Source: DATLCI01 sp046714215 (GTDB lineage: Bacteria > Acidobacteriota > Terriglobia > Terriglobales > Acidobacteriaceae). Taken from it: a DNA stretch of 10,282 nucleotides. Both the position numbers and the translations under genes were made by a program. A model generated the notes under the pieces. The model was not told the origin of the DNA and ran no database searches. It was given only the letters and a program-made list of their open reading frames with translations. Positions 1 through 6,115 of the stretch are shown here, piece by piece; the stretch's first letter is position 1; every line of letters starts with the position of its first letter. Location of the stretch: positions 1 through 10,282 of the forward strand of contig JBKKBM010000021.1 of NCBI GenBank assembly GCA_046714215.1. Direction: 5' to 3'.

Positions 1-56
1 AGAGCGAACGCCTCCGAAGCGTTAGGCCGAAGGTTCGAGTCCCTCCGGGCGCGCCA
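1..56 (+). tRNA. tRNA-Arg (anticodon CCG), 5' end outside window
   Basis: This is the 3' part of a tRNA that reads the arginine codon CGG. Positions 2-5 form the 3' side of the D stem. The anticodon stem is AACGC (7-11) paired with GCGTT (19-23), and it closes the seven-base loop CTCCGAA, which puts the anticodon CCG at 14-16. The T arm is 29-33 and 41-45 around the loop TTCGAGT. The 3' acceptor strand is 46-52, the discriminator base is G53, and CCA is encoded at 54-56. The third T-stem pair is A-C, a mismatch. The acceptor 5' strand and most of the D arm lie before the window, so the fold cannot be fully checked. Confidence 0.93.
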
Positions 57-86
57 TTTTCTCCACATTCAGGGTGATTCGGCTCC

Positions 87-115
87 TTGACCCCCACCCT
101 ATATGAGCGTAGCCT
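87..115 (+). promoter_or_regulatory. Weak candidate sigma70-type promoter before the small-ORF cluster
   Basis: TTGACC (87-92, five of six consensus bases) is followed after 17 bases by TAGCCT (110-115, three of six, including the first, second and last positions). It would start transcription near 122, about 107 bases before the first small ORF. The rest of 57-228 is a pyrimidine-rich spacer after the tRNA with no ORF and no clear terminator. Read-through from the tRNA promoter is an equally good explanation for how the cluster is expressed. Confidence 0.22.
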
Positions 116-228
116 CGTAGAAGAGTAGTATTTTTCTTCTCTTTCAGGTCTCCTGATCTAAGTCAGCCCATCTGAAGTTCTTTCCTCTTAGAGTTTTCCT
201 CATCAGCACAAAGAACCGAGGCTGACCC

Positions 229-351
229 GTGTACCTAAAAATCTTTCCGCTGGTCGCGCTGCTGGTCAGCGTGACACTCGCCTTTTTCCCACAGATGTCA
301 CGGCTGGCTGTCAGCCTTCCCGCGTTGATGCCGCGCAAGGTGTCAATATGA
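229..351 (+). CDS. Small hydrophobic single-span protein, 40 aa, function unknown
   Basis: I do not recognise this protein. The ORF starts with GTG at 229, preceded by GAGG at 218-221 with a 7-base spacer, which is a good ribosome binding site. The product begins VYLKIFPLVALL (V read as Met) and has one apolar stretch over about residues 4-22 followed by a basic tail ending PRKVSI, so it would be a single-pass membrane peptide or a signal-anchored microprotein. A hand count of third codon positions gives about 72% G or C, as expected for coding sequence in this genome. Its TGA stop overlaps the ATG of the next ORF as ATGA, which suggests translational coupling. It could still be chance, because it is short and I have no homologue for it. 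Confidence 0.5.
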   Translation: MYLKIFPLVALLVSVTLAFFPQMSRLAVSLPALMPRKVSI

Positions 352-512
352 GCTATTACCCGGAAGCGGTATCGCTGGCCATTCAACCGGCTTCTGAACT
401 CTGGGATGCTGACTCCATTTGTGTGTTCGCGCGGCTGGCCGCGTCGTTTGACGCCGCCGCCAAACTGGACGCGGCGCACGCCGGGTCCGCGCAATCCGTT
501 ACCAGTGAATGA
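348..512 (+). CDS. Small protein, 54 aa, function unknown
   Basis: I do not recognise this protein. The ATG at 348 sits inside the stop codon of the preceding ORF (ATGA). AAGG at 337-340 lies 7 bases upstream, which is near-ideal ribosome binding site placement. The product starts MSYYPEAVSLAI and ends AHAGSAQSVTSE. It is alanine- and serine-rich, probably soluble, with one cysteine and no obvious membrane segment. The reading frame stays open upstream of the ATG to about position 198, but no start codon is seen there. It ends 31 bases before the next small ORF. Support comes from the start signals and the spacing, not from similarity. Confidence 0.48.
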   Translation: MSYYPEAVSLAIQPASELWDADSICVFARLAASFDAAAKLDAAHAGSAQSVTSE

Positions 513-543
513 AGACAAATGAAGTACCGAGGATATCCACGCC

Positions 544-735
544 ATGCGCTCTGAACTCGTCTTTTCCGCCGCCGTCAACACTCCGAACCGCTTCTTGCTG
601 TGCCGCATGATCTCGATGTCAGCACGGCATGCACTCAAACGCACCGGGTCCTTTGCGGAAGGCATCAACTCTTGTCTGGTGCTGGCCGGTAAGGAAGACG
701 AAAGCTTGGAGTCCGCCCCACATGACCGCCCATGA
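544..735 (+). CDS. Small protein, 63 aa, resembling an RNA polymerase omega subunit
   Basis: The start of the protein (MRSELVFSAAV) and a central segment NRFLLCRMISMSARHAL (about residues 15-31) recall the conserved omega core, in which an Asn-Arg-Tyr/Phe step leads into an amphipathic helix rich in Ala, Arg and Leu. Omega (RpoZ) clamps the beta' C-terminus and helps RNA polymerase assembly. At 63 residues it is shorter than typical omega (about 70-90), and the second half, ending ESAPHDRP, does not look like omega. The upstream GAGG (529-532) is 11 bases from the ATG. The 3' end overlaps the next gene by 14 bases. The omega assignment is an inference from pattern only. The ORF could instead be an unrelated small protein. 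Confidence 0.5.
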   Translation: MRSELVFSAAVNTPNRFLLCRMISMSARHALKRTGSFAEGINSCLVLAGKEDESLESAPHDRP

Positions 736-1003
736 GTTGGCTTACTACCGCTACTTGCTGGGCGAGATAAAGCTGCTGCACACGCAGAACCAAGCGCAGA
801 GCGTGCTGCTGGATTCATGGAATACGCGGGCGCATGCGGCCCAGCGGCAAGAAAATTCAGACTGGCGCACCGGCGTGGAAAAAATGACGCAGGACCCCAC
901 CTTCCGCTCATCGGTCGAAGCGAATCTGGAGCCTCACTTCACCCGCCTGGAGCGGGGATTGAGTGACGCCGCCACCCTTGAGAGCTTGCTGCTGCGCAAG
1001 TAA
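722..1003 (+). CDS. Hypothetical helical protein, 93 aa
   Basis: The product starts MTAHELAYYRYLLGEIKLL. It is predominantly helical and charged, with no membrane segment, signal peptide or cysteines. Regular spacing of Leu and Tyr suggests a helical bundle or short coiled coil. I chose the ATG at 722 because GGAG at 708-711 lies 10 bases upstream. A frame-compatible ATG at 629 would add 31 residues of low quality (Trp, Pro and Cys in a basic run) that lie entirely within the preceding gene. The true start overlaps that gene's end by 14 bases, so the two are probably co-translated. I do not recognise the family. Confidence 0.62.
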   Translation: MTAHELAYYRYLLGEIKLLHTQNQAQSVLLDSWNTRAHAAQRQENSDWRTGVEKMTQDPTFRSSVEANLEPHFTRLERGLSDAATLESLLLRK

Positions 1004-1085
1004 GGCGATCTTGCGATACCTCAAGTGTCCGTTCCGCCCGTAGCCTTTCGTGATCCGATCCAACACCTTCTTGCTACTCACGGGG

Positions 1086-1112
1086 TTGCCATCCAGCACC
1101 CCAGTTTATGAT
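1086..1112 (+). promoter_or_regulatory. Candidate sigma70-type promoter for the methyltransferase gene
   Basis: TTGCCA (1086-1091, five of six consensus bases) and TATGAT (1107-1112, five of six) are separated by 15 bases, which is shorter than the usual 16-18. Initiation near 1119 would give a leader of about 15 bases before the ATG at 1134. This placement supports 1134 rather than 1050 as the start of the methyltransferase, since the longer frame would run through the promoter. Confidence 0.35.
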
Positions 1113-1133
1113 GGTACGGTTCACCGACCACCC

Positions 1134-2372
1134 ATGAACCCTCTCACCGCTGACACCATCATCACCGTCGCCTCCGGTGTGAAGCTGGAGTTCCGCGACG
1201 GCGTCGTCCGGCTCTCCCTCGCCGACATCATTCTGGATCCCGGTCCGCATGTACTGACCGTCCTCGAACTCTTTCGTCATCCCCAGACCATGGCCGAGGC
1301 TATGGGCCAACTCGGCGACCGTGAACGCGACCCCAAAGTGTGGATGCAGGTCTCCAGCACCATCTATCAGTTCTGGCAGGCAGGTATCTTGCAGGATGCG
1401 GCGGCGCCCGTGTCATCCGCGGCCAAACCCATAGCGAAGAGCGGGGTCCATAGCCAGGCACGGATGTTGAATGATCGCTCCCGCACCCACGGATTTCTGC
1501 GTGCGATCAAGGCGACGGTCAAGCCGGACGACGTGGTCGTCGATCTGGGGACCGGAAGCGGAGTGCTGGCCATCGCCGCAGCCCGGGCGGGGGCGAAACA
1601 TGTCTACGCCATCGAGATGACGGGCATGGCCAACGTGGCCGAAGCCATGTTCGCGGCCAATGGACTTAGCGACCGCATCACGCTCCTGCGCGGACGGTCG
1701 AACGATCTGGAGCTGCCGGGCGGCATCAAAGCGAACCTGCTGATCACCGAGACCGTGGGTGACGGCCCCTTCGGCGAAGGTATCCTCGAGAGCGTGGCCG
1801 ACGCGCGCGCGCGGCTGCTCGTGCCCGGTGCACGCATCATCCCGGCGGCGATCACCGTGGGCGTGGTTCCGCTGTGCCTGCCCCAGGACCTGCTCGAACG
1901 ATACATTTTCACCGCGCCGAATGCGGAAGCATGGAAGCGCGACTACGAGATTGATTTTGCCCCGACCCTGTTGTGCCGCGATCAGGATCATCTGACTTCC
2001 GACCTCGCCATTTATCGGCTCCGTACCGCCGATTACCTGCGCTGTGAGACGCTGGCGCCGCCGGTGGTGCTCACCCGCGTCGACTTTGCTAGCCACCCGG
2101 GCATCTGTGTGGAGGCGTCCGGCGAGATCAAGATCGGGAAGCCGGGGACGATGCACGGAGTCGCAATGTACTTTGATCTCGATATCGGCGCCGGGCAGTT
2201 TCTCTCGACCGCACCCGCAGGTACGCAAGCGCTGACGGTGACGCGTGACAACTCCTGGCGCATTCCCATCTGGCTGCGGCTGCAACCGCTGCCGGTGGTT
2301 GCTGGCGACGCTTTCAAGGTGCGCTTTGCTTACGCCGACCAGGTAGGCAAGCTGGTCGTCGACCGGGCGTAG
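1134..2372 (+). CDS. PRMT-like SAM-dependent methyltransferase with PqqD-like N-terminal region
   Basis: The 412-residue product has three parts. Residues about 15-87 read like a PqqD or RiPP-recognition winged helix: a short beta region with FRDGVVRLSL, then helices ending in FWQAGIL. Residues about 105-245 form a Rossmann methyltransferase domain with motif I DLGTGSG (137-143) and the acidic ribose-binding position E161. The segment ITETVGDGPFGE supplies two glutamates, E206 and E215, that match the double-E loop of protein arginine methyltransferases. Residues about 300-410 look like the PRMT beta-barrel: HGVAMYFDLDI from H341, LSTAP at 357-361 and a Gly-Asp at 391-392. The usual Thr-His-Trp loop is replaced by NSW around 373-375. 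The substrate is unknown and could be a protein or peptide. An in-frame ATG at 1050 exists but adds 28 residues unlike the family and lies upstream of a candidate promoter. Confidence 0.85.
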   Translation: MNPLTADTIITVASGVKLEFRDGVVRLSLADIILDPGPHVLTVLELFRHPQTMAEAMGQLGDRERDPKVWMQVSSTIYQFWQAGILQDAAAPVSSAAKPIAKSGVHSQARMLNDRSRTHGFLRAIKATVKPDDVVVDLGTGSGVLAIAAARAGAKHVYAIEMTGMANVAEAMFAANGLSDRITLLRGRSNDLELPGGIKANLLITETVGDGPFGEGILESVADARARLLVPGARIIPAAITVGVVPLCLPQDLLERYIFTAPNAEAWKRDYEIDFAPTLLCRDQDHLTSDLAIYRLRTADYLRCETLAPPVVLTRVDFASHPGICVEASGEIKIGKPGTMHGVAMYFDLDIGAGQFLSTAPAGTQALTVTRDNSWRIPIWLRLQPLPVVAGDAFKVRFAYADQVGKLVVDRA

Positions 2373-2448
2373 GAAAATTGTTGACGTCGATTGTCCGAAC
2401 AGAAAGCTTGCCCGTTCGCGTCATCTCCGATAAGTTCGATATCTATAT

Positions 2449-3249
2449 ATGTCTGATCTAACTCCTTCTACCCCGCCGCAGTTTGGCACGGCTGAATACG
2501 AAAGCGCCGGTGCTGACCACTGCAAGTTCTGTAATCAACCTGTGGGTATGCAGTATTACCGCGTGGGCGAGGCCATGGCCTGTGGCAGTTGCGCAATGCG
2601 CCTCAAGACCGAGATGCCGGTCGAGACGGGAAGGGGCTATACGCGCGGACTGCTGTTCGGCATCGGCGCTGCTATTGTGGGCATGGCCCTCTATGCCACC
2701 GTCACCATCGTCACCGGATGGGAGATAGGATTAGTCTCGCTCGCCGTGGGGTGGCTCGTCGGCAAGGGCATGGTGAAAGGCGCGCGGGGCTTTGGTGGAC
2801 GCAAATACCAGATTACCGCCGCGGCCCTCACCTACTTCGCGGTGGCGGTGTCCGCGGTGCCGATCGGGCTCGCACAGATGTGGAAGAACGGGGGCGTGGA
2901 GCCAGCTAGGGTCGAGGTGGCTGCCAACAAAGATTCAGGCAAAACAGCAGACGCAGCCAAGGTGCAGCCTGCGGACAATGCGGAAACAGCTGACCTCGAA
3001 AATGAAAACGTCGAAGCCGCCGGCGGGGACGGTGAAAAAATGGGACTCGGCGGTGCGCTGCTGACCTTGCTGCTGGTGGGATTGGCCTCGCCATTTCTGG
3101 CGCTCGCTAATCCCGGCCAGGGACTGATCGGGTTACTCATCCTCTTCATCGGCATCCATACGGCGTGGCGGTTGACCGGGGCCACGGCACTGGTGGTGGA
3201 TGGGCCTTTCGATTCGTCGACGTCCAATGCTGCGACCTCAGGAAGCTAA
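2449..3249 (+). CDS. Zinc-ribbon integral membrane protein, function unknown
   Basis: The 266-residue product opens with a four-cysteine zinc ribbon: CKFC at 25-28 and CGSC at 45-48. It is followed by apolar segments at about 67-88, 91-104 and 121-143. Residues about 145-197 form a hydrophilic Ala/Glu/Asp/Lys-rich stretch that should be disordered. Two further apolar segments lie at about 201-219 and 224-240, before a Ser/Thr-rich tail. This gives four or five membrane spans with a metal-binding head. I do not recognise a named family. It ends 9 bases before the M50 protease gene, which also starts with a zinc ribbon, so the two are probably one transcription unit and may act as a complex or as protease and substrate. 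Nothing like a strong ribosome binding site precedes the ATG. The 76 bases before it are AT-rich near the start codon but hold no convincing promoter. Confidence 0.8.
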   Translation: MSDLTPSTPPQFGTAEYESAGADHCKFCNQPVGMQYYRVGEAMACGSCAMRLKTEMPVETGRGYTRGLLFGIGAAIVGMALYATVTIVTGWEIGLVSLAVGWLVGKGMVKGARGFGGRKYQITAAALTYFAVAVSAVPIGLAQMWKNGGVEPARVEVAANKDSGKTADAAKVQPADNAETADLENENVEAAGGDGEKMGLGGALLTLLLVGLASPFLALANPGQGLIGLLILFIGIHTAWRLTGATALVVDGPFDSSTSNAATSGS

Positions 3250-3258
3250 CTGAGAACC

Positions 3259-4269
3259 GTGCCTGACTTCACTCCCCAATTGGTCCGCACCTGTAAACGC
3301 TGTCTGGGCGATCTTTCGTCCGGTACGCTCGTCTGTCCGCGCTGCCACGCGTTGGTGCATGCGGAAAAGCTGGAGCAATACTCCGCCGATGCGCGAGCGT
3401 TCGAAGAAAAAGGCGAGTTCATGCGGGCGCGGGAGCTGTGGCAGATGAACGTGCCGCTGCTGCCCCCGGACGCGAAGCAGGTGGCATGGATTCGCGATCA
3501 TGTGCGCGAACTGGAAGTGAAAGCTAGCACTGCACCGCCGCCCAGCGGTATGTCGAAGTGGGGCAAACAATTGGGCGCGCTGGGCCTAGTGGGGTTCGCC
3601 CTGTTCAAGTTCAAGAGCGTGATCTTCGCGGTATTTAAACTGAAGTTCCTGGTCAGCCTGGCCTCGTTCGTCGCCGTCTATTGGGCGCTGTATGGGATCA
3701 AGTTCGGTGTGGGCTTCGCGATCTCCATCCTCATCCATGAGATGGGACACTACATCGACATCAAGCGCCGCGGCCTGCCCGCGGAGATGCCAGTATTCCT
3801 TCCCGGACTCGGCGCTTACGTGAAGTGGCAGGCGCTGGGCGTCTCCAATGGCACGCGCGCGGCCATCAGCCTGGCTGGGCCGCTGGCCGGATGGTTGGCT
3901 GCGCTCGTTTGCCTGGGTCTGTGGTGGAAGACTGGGGAAGGATTCTGGGCGGCACTGGCGCGCACGGGCGCGTGGCTGAATGTCCTGAACCTGATCCCGG
4001 TCTGGGTGCTGGATGGTGGTCAGGCCGCTGTTGTTCTCACTCGCGCCGAACGCGCCATGCTGCTGGTGGGCGCCGTGGCGCTGGGGTGGGGATTAGGGGA
4101 GGGCGTATTCTTTCTGGTGGCGGCGGGCGCGGGCTACCGCCTCTTCACCAAGGACGCCGCCCTGGAACCGAATTACGGTATCACCGCGTATTATCTGGCT
4201 CTAATGGTGATCTTGGGCCTGGTGATGTGGACGGTGCCGGCCACCAACCTCGCCTCCGCAGGCCGATAG
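3259..4269 (+). CDS. Site-2-type M50 family zinc metalloprotease with N-terminal zinc ribbon
   Basis: The 336-residue product is a predicted intramembrane metalloprotease. HEMGH (160-164) supplies the zinc-binding histidines and the catalytic Glu161, and NLIPVWVLDGG (244-254) is the distal LDG-type motif, with D252 as the expected third zinc ligand. Both sit in apolar segments; spans are likely near 103-146, 147-165, 197-222, 227-250, 264-290 and 308-328. The N-terminus carries a zinc ribbon, CKRC (12-15) and CPRC (26-29), then a charged helical region (about 36-90) resembling a TPR-like pair of helices, a likely cytosolic sensor or docking part. The start is GTG at 3259, 9 bases after the stop of the upstream membrane protein. 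The only candidate ribosome binding site is GGAAG at 3241-3245, which is distant. The physiological substrate is not shown by the sequence. Confidence 0.9.
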   Translation: MPDFTPQLVRTCKRCLGDLSSGTLVCPRCHALVHAEKLEQYSADARAFEEKGEFMRARELWQMNVPLLPPDAKQVAWIRDHVRELEVKASTAPPPSGMSKWGKQLGALGLVGFALFKFKSVIFAVFKLKFLVSLASFVAVYWALYGIKFGVGFAISILIHEMGHYIDIKRRGLPAEMPVFLPGLGAYVKWQALGVSNGTRAAISLAGPLAGWLAALVCLGLWWKTGEGFWAALARTGAWLNVLNLIPVWVLDGGQAAVVLTRAERAMLLVGAVALGWGLGEGVFFLVAAGAGYRLFTKDAALEPNYGITAYYLALMVILGLVMWTVPATNLASAGR

Positions 4270-4440
4270 CTGTTATTCTAGAAGGACAAGAGTAGCCGCT
4301 TCTGACCCCCGTTCTTTTGTTCGCAGGACTCCGCAGCTGCGCTGCTTCGCCCTCGCACTTTGCTCGCGCGGTACAGCGCTCGCTCCGCGCTCACCCGTTC
4401 ACCTGATGGCTTGAACTCTTGTATCTAACAGGTAGGCTTA
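4270..4440. other. Intergenic region, GC-rich, possible dispersed element
   Basis: No ORF is supported here. TCTGACCCCC at 4301-4310 recalls TTGACCCCC at 87-95; both lie downstream of a gene end. Positions about 4328-4393 are a run of GC-rich, self-similar words (GCTGCGCTGCTTCGCCCTCG, GCTCGCGCGG, GCGCTCGCTCCGCGCTC). These can fold weakly but form no hairpin with a T tract, so I do not call a terminator. The 3' end, AGGTAGG (4430-4436) four bases before the ATG, is the probable ribosome binding site of the ABC-F gene. Confidence 0.45.
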
Positions 4441-6042
4441 ATGATCTCAGTAAGTAGTTTGACCATGCGCTATGGCGCAAAACTGTTGTTTGAAGATGTT
4501 TCCACGGCGTTCACGCCGGGGAAGCGCTATGGCTTAACCGGGCCGAACGGCTCCGGCAAATCCACCTTGATGAAGGTGCTGACCGGCGAGTTGGACGCGC
4601 AAAAGGGCAGCGTGGTGCGTCCCAAGAAGTTCGGGGTGTTGCGCCAGGACCAGTTCGCCTTTGACGCGTATCGTGTGATCGATACCGTGATCATGGGTAA
4701 CAAGCCGCTGTGGAAAGCCATGGAAGAGCGTGAGATCATCTACACCAAGCCGGAGATGACGGACGAAGACGGCATGCGGCTGGGTGAACTCGAGGGCGTG
4801 ATCGCCGAGGAAGACGGCTACACCGCGGAAGCGGACGCGGCCGTATTGCTGGATGGGCTGGATATCCCCGAGCCCCTCCACCATCGCAAGATGGGCGAGT
4901 TGCAAGGCGGGCAAAAAGTACGGGTGTTGCTGGCGCAGGCGCTCTTCGGCCATCCCCAGGCTTTGCTGCTGGACGAGCCCACCAACCACCTGGATCTGGA
5001 CTCCATCCATTGGTTGCAGGATTTTCTGGTGCACTATGAAGGAGTGCTCATCGTCATCTCCCACGACCGGCACTTCCTGAACAGCGTGTGTACCCATACC
5101 GCGGACATCGATTACGAGACCATCATCACCTACACAGGGGCCTATGACGAGATGGTCATGGCCAAGACGCAGGTGCGGTCGCAAGTGGAGGGCCAGAATG
5201 CGCAGCGGGAGAAGAAGATCGCGCAGTTGAATGAATTTATCGCGCGCTTCTCCGCGGGCACGCGCTCCAGCCAGGTGATGTCACGTAAGAAGGAAGTGGA
5301 GCGGTTGCAGACGGCGGAACTGGCCCGTTCGAATATCGCCCGTCCATTCATTAAGTTCACGATGAACCGTCCCTCGGGCAAGCACGCGCTGGAATTCAAG
5401 CACGTGTCCAAAGCTTACGGCGAGATGCCCGTGATCGTCGATTTCACCGCCAACGTGGGCCGCGGCGAAAAGATTGCGCTCATCGGACGCAACGGTGTGG
5501 GTAAGTCCACGCTGCTGAAAGCGCTGCTGGCAACCGCGCCCGGTTTGAGCGGCCCAGAGCTTACTAAGGATGCGGGTGAGGTGAAATGGGGTCACGAAGT
5601 GCTGATTGGCTACTTCGCTCAAGACCATACGCAGTCCATCGAGAAGGGAACCACCGCTCTGGATTGGCTGCGCCAGTTCGATCCCCAGGCTTCGACGGAA
5701 GAGCTGCGCGGTTTGCTGGGCCAAATGCTCTTCCAACGCGACGAAGCGCTAAAAAAGACGGACGCACTCTCCGGCGGCGAGGCGGCCCGCCTGCTCTTCT
5801 GCAAGCTGATGCTGCAGAAGCCTAACTTCCTGGTGCTGGACGAACCCACCAACCACCTTGACCTGGAATCGATCAACGCGCTGAACATTGCGCTGCAACG
5901 CTACGAGGGCACGGTGCTGCTGGTGACCCACGATCATGATGTGATCGAAGAGGTGGCCACCCGGGTATGGCACTTTGAGGCGGGCAAGATCGAGGATTTC
6001 AAGGGGACGTACGACGAATATGCCGCCGCGGTCAGCGCGTAA
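4441..6042 (+). CDS. ybiT: ABC-F family ATPase, YbiT type
   Basis: This is a cytoplasmic protein with two ABC ATPase domains and no membrane domain, the mark of ABC-F ribosome-associated translation factors. Domain 1 has Walker A GPNGSGKS (34-41), a modified signature LQGGQ (154-158) and Walker B LLLDEP with catalytic E179. Domain 2 has GRNGVGKS (349-356), signature LSGGE (443-447) and Walker B with E468. The charged helical linker at about 240-310 corresponds to the P-site tRNA interaction motif. The length (533 aa), the lack of a long C-terminal coiled coil, and segments such as LRQDQFAF, DTVIMG and ISHDRHFLNSVCTH fit E. coli YbiT (about 530 aa) better than Uup or EttA. ABC-F proteins bind the ribosomal E site and affect elongation or relieve stalling; YbiT's own role is poorly defined. 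A resistance role is less likely given the YbiT-like features. Confidence 0.93.
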   Translation: MISVSSLTMRYGAKLLFEDVSTAFTPGKRYGLTGPNGSGKSTLMKVLTGELDAQKGSVVRPKKFGVLRQDQFAFDAYRVIDTVIMGNKPLWKAMEEREIIYTKPEMTDEDGMRLGELEGVIAEEDGYTAEADAAVLLDGLDIPEPLHHRKMGELQGGQKVRVLLAQALFGHPQALLLDEPTNHLDLDSIHWLQDFLVHYEGVLIVISHDRHFLNSVCTHTADIDYETIITYTGAYDEMVMAKTQVRSQVEGQNAQREKKIAQLNEFIARFSAGTRSSQVMSRKKEVERLQTAELARSNIARPFIKFTMNRPSGKHALEFKHVSKAYGEMPVIVDFTANVGRGEKIALIGRNGVGKSTLLKALLATAPGLSGPELTKDAGEVKWGHEVLIGYFAQDHTQSIEKGTTALDWLRQFDPQASTEELRGLLGQMLFQRDEALKKTDALSGGEAARLLFCKLMLQKPNFLVLDEPTNHLDLESINALNIALQRYEGTVLLVTHDHDVIEEVATRVWHFEAGKIEDFKGTYDEYAAAVSA

Positions 6043-6065
6043 GCGAGCCAGCGTACGAAACAAAA

Positions 6066-6094
6066 AATGGGCGCCGGTTTTGCCGGCGCCCATT
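6066..6094. terminator. Strong bidirectional intrinsic terminator
   Basis: A perfect 12-bp stem (6066-6077 with 6083-6094, core GGGCGCCGG) closes a five-base loop, TTTTG. It lies 24 bases after the ABC-F stop and 22 bases from the stop of the minus-strand PEP-CTERM gene. The bases before the stem on the plus strand (ACAAAAAA at 6060-6067) become a T-rich tract when read on the minus strand, so it should terminate the PEP-CTERM transcript best. On the plus strand only TTCTTAATT follows, so that direction is weaker. Confidence 0.88.
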
Positions 6095-6115
6095 CTTAAT
6101 TGCGGAGAGAATAAC

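Noticed and set aside
1..56. tRNA 3' end as an integration site for the small-ORF cluster
   Set aside because: I see no second copy of the tRNA 3' end in the window and no integrase gene, so there is no evidence for an integrated element.
119..140. Inverted repeat AGAAGA / TCTTCT after the tRNA as a terminator
   Set aside because: The stem is six mostly A-T pairs with a ten-base loop and has no T tract after it.
144..911. Long minus-strand open frame (255 codons) opposite the small-ORF cluster
   Set aside because: The translation is Ser/Arg/Gly-rich with no domain-like pattern, and it lies opposite four plus-strand ORFs with ribosome binding sites. It looks like a shadow frame.
1050..1133. 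Upstream start of the methyltransferase at 1050
   Set aside because: The added 28 residues are unlike the family and the stretch contains a better promoter candidate than a coding signal.
2381..2448. Promoter before the zinc-ribbon membrane protein gene (TTGACG or TTGCCC boxes)
   Set aside because: No -10 of reasonable quality sits at the right distance from either box.
4534..5184. Minus-strand open frame (216 codons) inside the ABC-F gene
   Set aside because: It lies wholly opposite a highly conserved ATPase gene and its translation has no recognisable features.
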